Shown here: positions 55,621-64,000 of the stretch, in pieces | Layout of the letters: every line of letters starts with the position of its first letter | How positions within the stretch are numbered: the stretch's first letter is position 1 | NCBI GenBank assembly: GCA_014529385.2 | Contig: CM043950.1 | Span: 72,080,435-72,144,434 of the forward strand | Length of the DNA: 64,000 bases | Direction: 5' to 3' | DNA from: Adiantum capillus-veneris | Lineage: Eukaryota > Streptophyta > Polypodiopsida > Polypodiales > Pteridaceae | Translations under genes and position numbers: made by a program | The notes under the pieces: generated by a model | What the model was told of the DNA's origin: nothing | The model's input: only the letters and a program-made list of their open reading frames with translations | Databases searched by the model: none

Positions 55621-56929
55621 ATTTTTACAAATTTTGGAAAAATCTAGTCAATTTATCTCTTAAATTTTCTTCACATATTTTCCAAGGTTTTATAAGAAAG
55701 TCACTAACAAACAAAGGAAAGAAATAGACACAGATTATCAAGACACTTCCGTTACAGACTCTTTCATGTTAGCCCTTTCATGTTAGCCAATCTTGAATGA
55801 GGGAAAGAGAAGAGATCCTCACCTTGCATGCATGTCTAACATGCGACAAAAGCCAAATGTTGGATTTTGCAATGATATTTGAGAAAAGCCATCAACTCCT
55901 GGATTCTGTGTAATTACAAGATTAACAAAACCATTTCAAACGACATCAAGACTTGCATTCACAGGATATACCCACGTTGAGATTCGCAGACGCACACACT
56001 AGCTTAAAGCTTCTTCTATGGTAGCTACGCACACGTGGGGCTTGAAGACACACACACACACACACACACACACAGATAAGTTCTCCCTTGGTGAATTACC
56101 CCATCTATAACGTGTGTTTACATTCACACAGGCAATCGAGGGCCCAAATTTATCGATGTGGGTTGTCATTTTTAGTTGGGGCTGGGGTTTGGCCTGCAAA
56201 AATGATGGGCATCTCGCCTTATGAATTGGGGGGAGTCTCCATAGCAGACCACTGACAATACCCATCTTTTTCAATCCCCCATCCTCATAGCATTGACAAT
56301 TACCAGAGGCAACTATTGCTTACCATTGGTTCTCGTCGCTTGCCAGTTGTTCCTTCAATCTCATTCCTCACACTTTACGTTGAAAAGTAAATTAGAAGAT
56401 GAGCCATTCTGCATGGGGGAAGGAGTATTGTCTAGCTTTTAACTGGGCTGAAAACCTGCCTCTGCTTGTTTCACTAACGAGAGTCAATCATGCAATTTGC
56501 ACATCCCTTTTCATCCTTCAAATCTTTGCATTTTTGATATCATGATTTTGCATATGGTAGTCAAAAAGTTATCACGTCATAAGCAACAAGATCTACTTCG
56601 GTTGGGGAAAAACATTGCCTCGGAGAATAACCATTTATTTGATGTCCCACGTATGGTCATTGTACTCGAGTTTTTATTATTCATTGATTACAAGTGGACG
56701 ACTAAATATTATTACATGAAACTATTTACACGCCTCTTTCATGAGTGCTATGAGCATCATATTTGCCATAAGTATTGGCAAGTATGGTCATGGATATGCT
56801 AGTTCCGATCTGTTTTTACTGTCATTTATCCAAAGAGGATAGGCACATTACAAATATAATCTTGTGCTAAAGGAGTCCCTGCAGTCTTAGAGTACATTGA
56901 CTCACATGATTGAGTCCCTGCAATCTTAG
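55621..56929. other. Unassigned stretch with (AC)n
   Basis: No gene is recognised. A (CA)n tract is at 56048-56074. A 101-codon frame at 56497-56802 (LHMVVKKLSRHKQQDLLRLG) has no motif I know. Confidence 0.4.
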
Positions 56930-57632
56930 AGTATATTAAGTAACCGTTACCATAATTTTCTTACCATTGTGTATTCCCTCTATTCTATAAATAAATCTTT
57001 TCTTTCAAGCCTGTCTAAATTTTGGTGTGAATCCACTCCAAGAAAATTCATAAAAATATCTTTCATCCCATCATTTCCGTTTACTAAATTACCATTTTTT
57101 ACATGTATTTTTCATTACTTCCTGTAAATAGGCCTAACTCAATGAAAAGAAATGAGGGTCCTCTCATTTGATTCCCTGTATTTTTATATTTATACACAGG
57201 TGACACTATTTTAGATTCCATGAATTGTTTATAGACTAATCTATTTTTTTTACATATCCATATATCATACTTGTGAATAATTATAACCCATTCATGTTTT
57301 CAAACCCTCAAGAATCTATTAGGTCATGTTCTTATGCAAGGAGGGGCTCACCCTTGGAGCCTTATGCAAATTCAACAAAAGGGGGGGCCATTAGAAGACT
57401 TTTGCAATGAAGAAAAGAAGGTATTTTGGTGGGATTTTTGGCGTCCACTTCACTAGAATTTTGAGAAAGTGGTCAAAAAAAAAAATGTAGAACACAAGTT
57501 GAATAATCACCTCAAAATGTTTTATAATTTTTGGAGGTACCACCCGTGAGATGTGAATTTTTTGGTGGACCACGGTCTGTCCACTTTTTCTCACAAATCA
57601 CCCTAGTCTGCTCTCAACTTCCTTCACACTTC

Positions 57633-57681
<49 letters not shown>

Positions 57682-57840
57682 ATTTCTCTCTATCCCTCAC
57701 TCAAACCTGCACCTTCCATGGTTTCTCTCACCCTCTTCACCGTTAACCTCCCCTCTCACCTCCATAGCTCTCATAGGGACTCCTACAAGTACATACACCC
57801 TCTCTATGTCTCTCTCTATCACTACTAAATTAAAATTCTT
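56930..57840 (+). repeat. Dispersed AT-rich repeat related to 16590-17530
   Basis: Similar blocks occur in the same order in both regions: TACCAT-AATTTTCTTACCAT, a GGGGCTCACCCTTGGA block, a TTGTAG ... CACCTCAAA block and a GATGGACC-like block. They are old copies of one family. A (CA)n tract at 57636-57679 and a CT-rich end follow. Confidence 0.5.
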
Positions 57841-58096
57841 TCTTACCTTTTCTCTATATACAAAAAACTCATTATACAAACTATGCTTAATCTCAGCTAA
57901 TTGAAAACGGTCTAACTCTGTATCCACAGAAATGTCGTGCACAAAACTCTGGAGCTCATCTACAACAGTACATGTCTGCAAAGTCACTAAAACTACATTG
58001 TCTCATATATGTGACTCACGGCTCTGCTCCCTGACTGGCAAGCTATCGCATCAAAGCTCTTGACACCGCCATGCTACCTGTCATCGTGAAGTTGTC
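57841..58096 (-). other. Start of the internal region of a minus-strand element, or spacer
   Basis: It lies downstream of the PBS at 58097-58108 on the minus strand. A 96-codon minus-strand frame (57987-57697) begins MTLQTCTVVDELQSFVHDIS, without a motif I can name. It may be a gag start, but this is a guess. Confidence 0.25.
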
Positions 58097-58108
58097 GCTC
58101 TAATACCA
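58097..58108 (-). other. Primer binding site of tRNA-iMet type
   Basis: TGGTATTAGAGC on the minus strand differs by one base from TGGTATCAGAGC, the standard site of many plant LTR elements. An LTR-like CA end (CTCACA) stands two bases upstream, at 58111. Confidence 0.6.
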
Positions 58109-58110
58109 AT

Positions 58111-58160
58111 TGTGAGTACGCGAATGCGATGCATGTGTGGAGAGCAAGATGGGGGGGGGG

Positions 58161-58226
<66 letters not shown>

Positions 58227-58400
58227 ACGAGATGTGGGTAGAGCAGCTCAACACAATGTGTGTGAGAGAGCCCCTTATTCTTCTATCTAGTAAAGAATAA
58301 GGTGTGTACAAGTAATGGACGGTCGGATGTCTCCGACGTGTCCGACCAGAGTAAGAGGCACACCGCCTTTACCCGGGCATTTCTAATCACTGAGCAAAAA
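58111..58400 (-). repeat. 3' end of an LTR (minus strand)
   Basis: The sequence directly before the PBS, with G13 at 58151-58163 and (GA)n at 58163-58224. The upper limit is nominal. Confidence 0.4.
58151..58224. repeat. G13 run joined to (GA)n
   Basis: Homopolymer followed by 31 GA units. Confidence 0.95.
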
Positions 58401-60334
58401 AAACCGAGCGAAGATAAATTCAAGAAAATTGATACGAGAGCAACAATGGTGAAAGAAAAAAATAATGCCATGCACATTACTTGCACTACAAATATGGCAC
58501 TTAATCGACAAAAAATGAGAGTTTAAAAACATTATGAAAATTGAGTATTTGAGACACAAGCATCTTTTCATACTTGAAACATAGATAATTCAATCCCATT
58601 TGGCACACTTTCTTTCAAAAATAGGTTAACATGTCTATTTGTCATAGATCTACCTAACCTTTTTGGAACTGATTGTTGTCTTCTAAATTTGTGAACATAG
58701 CTTTTGACATGCATGAGGTCTTATACAATATTTTACTTGGGAGGAGTCCAAGCCAAAAGCAAAGCGGCAAGATATTTTGAGAATAGGCAGTAAAAGGGTT
58801 TTGGCAAGCTCTAGTTTACTAATTACCAAAATTTCTTATCTCCCTTAAGTTCTCTAGAAACTTGTGCAACATTTGCTTCTAAGATGCCTCTTAATTCTCA
58901 AATACCTTCTAATTGCAAATTCAAGTATAAAATAAATCTTGAAGAGGTGCCCTGTAGGAACCCTCAAAAGGATGCTTGATTTGATGATTTTGCTTCTGGA
59001 ACCACTTTCCACGAGCACTATTTCTTGCCTAACGAGTCTATTGTGATCATTAAACAGAAGCAATCTGACCCATAACTAAGTGCAATATGTTCTTCTGCAC
59101 AGGAAAGGCCCAAGCCTTAGGTGCATTTGCATGCCTACTGGATGGTGAGGTATAGTCATGAAGCAACAATTTCTTAAAAGCTCCTTTGCAATGAGTGTTT
59201 TGACTGCTAAAAACATTAAAGCTCCTAGGATACCCAGGCCAAGATTGAAACAATCTTTTAGTCTTGACTCACATATTGTCAAATTAAAGCTTCCAAAGCT
59301 TACTAGATCCTTTGCAAAACACGAGCAAACATCACAAGAGCAGAGTTGTTTCTTCTGCATGCCAACATCCGTGGCGGCAATCCATTTCCCCAATCCCTTC
59401 AATCATGGAATTAAAAAATCCCTTGCACTGCTCTCCATCACATTGCGATGGTTGTACTATTGTCCACCTTCAATACCTCAACCTTATGCCGGTGCATCAC
59501 CATCGTTTGCCCAAGAGGCGCACAGATAAATGATCTCCGGCCACAAACCATTCCATGTGTTGTTTTATCTACCTGTGGCACCACCTACTACAACAACTCC
59601 CTAGTTTGCTTGACATTTGTTCTCAAAGAACTAACCCTACTCTATTGGCAACTTGGTACATCTATTGATTTGTTCAATAGATGCCTCAAAATCTGATCCG
59701 TGGGTCACAACCTTAGAATTGATTTCCTCCACCCTTTAAAAAGGCAATCAAAGAAATCGAACTCAAATAGATAGGATGGTAATCATAAATGATCAATATC
59801 TATTACTAGCACATCAAGCATGTAATCTTGCCTTGCAACGTAACCCCGTTAATAAGAGAAAACTTCATGAATCTCTGCGCGTCTACTACTCTTGCATCTG
59901 TCGCCCTCTAGCTCTACGTGCATGCAGTGTGCCTGTTGCGTTGTCTCACCTGCTCATTCTCTTCTGATATGTGCATGCTGCGATGCCCACCACCTGCCAT
60001 GAGCCCCCTCGAAAGGGATCTCATTTGATTCATGTTTTATAGCTCGTACTACCTACTCGCATAACCCGGCGCGGACTAATTGCAGCAGCAGACCAGGGAG
60101 GGGAGGGTCAAATTTGTTTTTTAAAACATCAAGCCGGTGTAGACTGGCTGCAGTAGTAGACCAGGGAGGGAGGGCCTAAAAGGCAGAGGGAATTGGAACA
60201 CGCTAATGTCCACCCAACCTTGGTCTATATAGGCCCTTCGCCTGATAAACATAGAGACTCCCTTGATTGCATGTTCGTCTTGGCCCTTGGACCTGCCCGG
60301 TCCTACCCTTGGCATGACATTACTCCCCCCTTAG
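58401..60334. other. Unassigned stretch
   Basis: No gene is recognised. Frames at 59158-59529 and 59402-59076 overlap on opposite strands and have no motif. Two similar units with GCAG(C/T)AG(C/T)AGACCAGGGAGG lie near 60067 and 60133. Confidence 0.4.
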
Positions 60335-60468
60335 AGAAGTGTTTTCCACAATGGAATCCTTCATGGATCCATCTGTTTCGTTGACCAGTACATGATTCAG
60401 TAGAAGTGTTTTCCACAATGGCATCCTTCATGGATCCATCTGTTTCGTTGACCAGTACATGATTCAGT
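60335..60468. repeat. Tandem duplication, 2 x 67 bp
   Basis: The unit beginning AGAAGTGTTTTCCACAATGG is repeated directly with a single difference. Confidence 0.92.
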
Positions 60469-62230
60469 AGGAGGTTCAATGAAACCAAGAGTAACATCTT
60501 GATTTTCCACATTGTTGTCCATTTGCAACCATCTTGTGTTACTAGTTTCTATCCAATCATAGTGTGTACACTCCATTTAGAACGCACATGAGCATGCTAA
60601 AAGAGTTATCACAAAAAAGATGTACCCAAAAGAGTACTTCTTTTCACTTTCCATGAAAGTAACTTGCTCACATAACTCATCAGCCAAGCTTATGTTCTTG
60701 ACTTGGTTTCCAATTTCATCAGTAAACAACCCCACCATAACTAGTGTTCAAGGTTGAGAACCTGACTTATACATGAAGAGACTAAACCTAATCCAAACAT
60801 GTCTTAACTTATGGTAAGAAAACTCAAAGTTGAGCAATAAATTGGATTGCTTGGTGCTAATGTACGCACTTTGCATATCCTTTAGCACAAGATTACACTT
60901 TGTAATATGCCTATTCCCTTGGATAACTAACAGTATTGAGGTGTTTTTCCCCACGGTTTCCAGACAGTCTTCTCAGATGAGTGGTAAACGGAGATAACAA
61001 TTTCGTACAATATTGCTGAAGAATCAAAAATGACATTCATAACCAACTTCGTTAACTTGAAAGATCTACAAGCACACAAACCAAGCCATGACCTCTATTG
61101 GTGATTGGTAGATCCAAAAGTAATCTCATAGAGATATTGCACAGAAAATGCAAAATGCTTCACAACACGAATGTGATGAACATGCACGCCGCTCCAAATC
61201 AGTCTTTGCTAAATACTAGGGCCCATAACACCTAGTGTGCATGCATATAGCAAAAACCAAATCTAGACCTGTATATCCATGTCCATCTTTGCCAATATTG
61301 ATGGTGAAGGTGATGCTCCTAGCCCTCATTAAAGAGGAATGTAAATAGTTTGAAAAAGAAACTAAATACTTTTTGTGGAAATCATTTGCAAGCCTTTTTA
61401 AAATAAGAGAAGGTGAAACAGAAGTCACTTCGAGGTACAAACAATGAAACCTTTTAATTAACAACTCATAGCCGTGCTATATGTATAAACAACCATCTGT
61501 AATGTTGTTTAGTTGTACTTGTACCTTAACAAGTCATTCTAAGTATCCTACAATTTCTCGCCACTGAAATTGCTCCTGATACATTGTGCTAAAAATGTTC
61601 TAGAAAACAGATATGACCAGCACCTAGGGACATCGTCGTGACACATAATTAAAGTAGCCACACCAGTGTCTATCCCAGAGACTCATATTCTCCACATGTG
61701 GAATATATCTCAGGTAAAGATGTCTAAAAAAAACATCCTTCAAGTACGAGATGTACGTGGATGTGGAGGTAACTGTAAACACGCATACGACATGTGTGAG
61801 AGAGACCCTCATTATCCATGCTCCACACTGGCTAAACCGAACTCCTTGAGTTGCTAGACCATGTTGAATCCCATGTGACAACATGTTCAAATAAACCCTA
61901 CAAGTGGGTCTATAACTGCATAATGCAAAAAATGTATGTTGGACACAACGACCCAAATTTCTTGGCTCTTACATGACCGTATCATCTCTCTGAGGAGCAA
62001 AAATGGATGAAATCTATCGAACATAGTGTTCACCTATGCATAGTGAAAGGAATTTGGCCAATTTCCTACCTACAAAGGCCTAGTAATACTAATTGAAAAT
62101 TAGTGAAATGCAAGTAGTATTGTAGATGTAACCTTGGGTGTTTCCTTTGAAATCTAGACCCCTTGGTTAAAGAAACATTGTCAAACCCCTTGGTTAAATG
62201 CTGCATGAAAATTGCTCAACGAGAAGCCGA
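60469..62230. other. Unassigned stretch
   Basis: Only short frames without motifs, on both strands. No LTR, PBS or exon pattern was found. Confidence 0.4.
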
Positions 62231-62270
62231 CCCTTGGCCCTCGGCCCTTGGCCCTCGGCCCTTGGCCCTT
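62231..62270. repeat. 14-bp minisatellite, about 2.9 units
   Basis: CCCTTGGCCCTCGG is repeated twice and followed by a partial third copy. Confidence 0.9.
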
Positions 62271-62852
62271 GTCCGTGAACCCCCTTGGGTTTGCCCGTGG
62301 CATTTCAATACTTTTGACGTTGAAAGATTTCCACTACCCCTTGGAAGTTCGTGGACTTCTTTCCTTGAAAATGCAAGTGTTAAGGTTCCAAGAATGGACC
62401 ATCAACCCTTACTAAGTGAATAGATCTTTTTCACACCCAAAGATCCATAATCTGGGGTTGTTGTGAACAGTCATGTGGGCTAAAATGCTAGCTACATCCA
62501 TACACCTTGGTAGAGATAAGCCCTTACGAGTTTAAGACGTTCAAAAACTCAACTTGACTTGCATACTTAAAGTGTGGAGTGCTAAAATAATGCCCAAAAA
62601 ATCACTAATGGTAAGAGCCTTGCTTGTCCATTATAATTGATGGGTACTCAGCTGGAGAGAAGTGTTGGATCTTGAAATCAGTCACTAATGGACGTACTAA
62701 AAAAAATAGATGGCTCGTAGTCATGCCAAAATAGGTGGTAGAAGATGGCTCTTAGCCCTTCTTGTCGGTGTATTGACATAGAAATATTTCAAGAAAGTCA
62801 TGAAATATTTCCATAAAATCATGCCTAGTTTACCTTTCCTGCATAGAAGTTG

Positions 62853-62891
<39 letters not shown>

Positions 62892-64000
62892 CTGGGTTGA
62901 GGAAAACCCCTTATGCGAATGTGGTGTATGCCCTGTGCATATGATCCCATGTAGACCATGTTTGTGTCATAGCTTAGCCTATAAGCGTACAACTACATGC
63001 CCTCGAAGAGAGAGACGTAACTTATCCTAGAAACGTACAAGTGTGTATGTGTACCGGGCCTGCGTAGAGAGAGGTACCATAAGTCACATCTTGACCCATT
63101 GTCCGTGTATGTGACCATGACTGTATCAAGGTAGCTTGAAATGTGGCACTTTGCCCATAAATAAGATCTCATTTACTTACCTTGTCTTGGACATAGTAGT
63201 TAGTGCTATAGTGGAAGCATATACAATGATGGAGTGTCATACGTCCAGCGGATTAGTTCTTTGTGCATACATAGTAGAAAATAGAATAAGAAGCCCATGG
63301 CTTCAATGACAGTTGCAACCATGTGAGCCGTTGATATATGTGTCGTGCACGATTTCACTGGCATGGATACATCACAATTAATACTTGGCACAAAAGAGAA
63401 GGCGTGCTTCACATGAAGACAAGCAACGCACATTGCTTTGTACAAAGGCTTCTTATGGAGTTTGCCCAATCACGTTACTTTGCATAGCAAAGAGGTCTTT
63501 TCCAGAATGAAAAGTAAAACATAGACAAAAGCAAACATAGCTTGAAATTGACTAAACTTGTCGCCCACTTGTGGGCAAGTTGCTGGTAGTGCGCTCGAAT
63601 CTGGCTCATAGCAATATATGCGAATAACTTGAGAGCTTTTGGATGTCTTGCACATGTCGTCTTGGCTTGGTTTAATCCGATCTTTAGTGAGAAAACATGC
63701 AGACATTTGCAAAGACCCCCAGGTTTGTATGTTAATAGCATATTCCAAACATCAAAAAGTGCTATGTTGTATGTCATAGAGTGAAGCCTTGCTTCCTAGA
63801 AGACAATCAGAACGATGAGACAGAACTGATACTGAATGCTCATAGCAAAGAGGGACTCTTGTCAATTTTCAATGGCATGGCAAAAGAAAGTCGATCGTGT
63901 TGAGCATTCATAGTAATCGACCCTGTCAAATTCTATACTATATTGAAAAACAAAAAAATACTTGCAAGTGATATATGTCGTATCTGCTTGGCTTGCTTAT
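62271..64000. other. Unassigned stretch to the window end
   Basis: A (GA)n tract is at 62856-62888. Overlapping minus-strand frames near 63470-63777 have no recognised motif. I see no gene here. Confidence 0.4.

Noticed and set aside
58081-58311. Serine/leucine and arginine/glutamate frames over (GA)n
   Set aside because: Repeat artefact, as above.
59076-59529. Frames of 123 and 108 codons on opposite strands
   Set aside because: They overlap, have no recognised motif and no neighbouring exon pattern.

Overview
This window is repeat-dominated nuclear DNA of a land plant. The signs are several decayed Ty3/gypsy LTR retrotransposons of plant type (Tat-like elements with two RNase H domains, and a chromodomain element), long (CT)n/(GA)n tracts, and TTTAGGG-type repeat units in one LTR. 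One lineage, represented at 26.8-36.1 kb and as a relic at 13.4-16.4 kb, does not look like the usual flowering-plant clades. That, with the density of old nested elements, makes a large-genome plant such as a fern, lycophyte or gymnosperm plausible, but the species cannot be fixed from the sequence. I see no convincing intact host gene and no rRNA, tRNA or CRISPR.

Layout. 1-7.4 kb: plus-strand Tat-like element (gag, protease, RT, RNase H, second RNase H, integrase, polypurine tract, 3' LTR), with its 5' LTR outside the window. 7.4-13.3 kb: antisense coding debris, a diverged ~285-bp tandem repeat carrying a 22-bp palindrome three times, one copy of a dispersed repeat, and a minus-strand exon-like cluster. 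13.4-16.4 kb: minus-strand relic (LTR, polypurine tract, integrase). 16.6-20.4 kb: LTR-like repeats, one with a strong TATA box. 20.8-22.2 kb: minus-strand gag relic with primer binding site (PBS) and LTR end. 23.2-25.5 kb: LTR-promoter-like palindrome, a long (TC)n tract and an unrecognised open frame broken by stops. 26.8-36.1 kb: almost complete but frame-damaged plus-strand Ty3 element, apparently inserted into an unrecognised minus-strand coding sequence seen on both sides. 37.1-40.7 kb: minus-strand Tat-like pol, followed by a different LTR to about 41.5 kb. 41.8-49.0 kb: a tandem LTR-gag-LTR-gag-LTR block on the minus strand, whose LTRs match the Tat-like pol element next to it. 49.3-54.4 kb: plus-strand chromovirus, heavily mutated. 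54.4-64 kb: mostly unassigned sequence with microsatellites, a possible LINE fragment, a tRNA-iMet-type PBS with LTR end, and short tandem duplications.

How the parts relate. The block at 41.8-49.0 kb has gag but no pol, and shares LTR sequence with the pol-bearing element at 37.1-40.7 kb. It therefore looks like a non-autonomous family that would depend on proteins from such a partner. Its first gag (374 codons) and an abutting 120-codon frame are the only long uninterrupted element frames here. All other pol genes carry stops, frameshifts or deletions, so most of the window is inactive. All coordinates of element ends without a stated terminus are estimates by eye.
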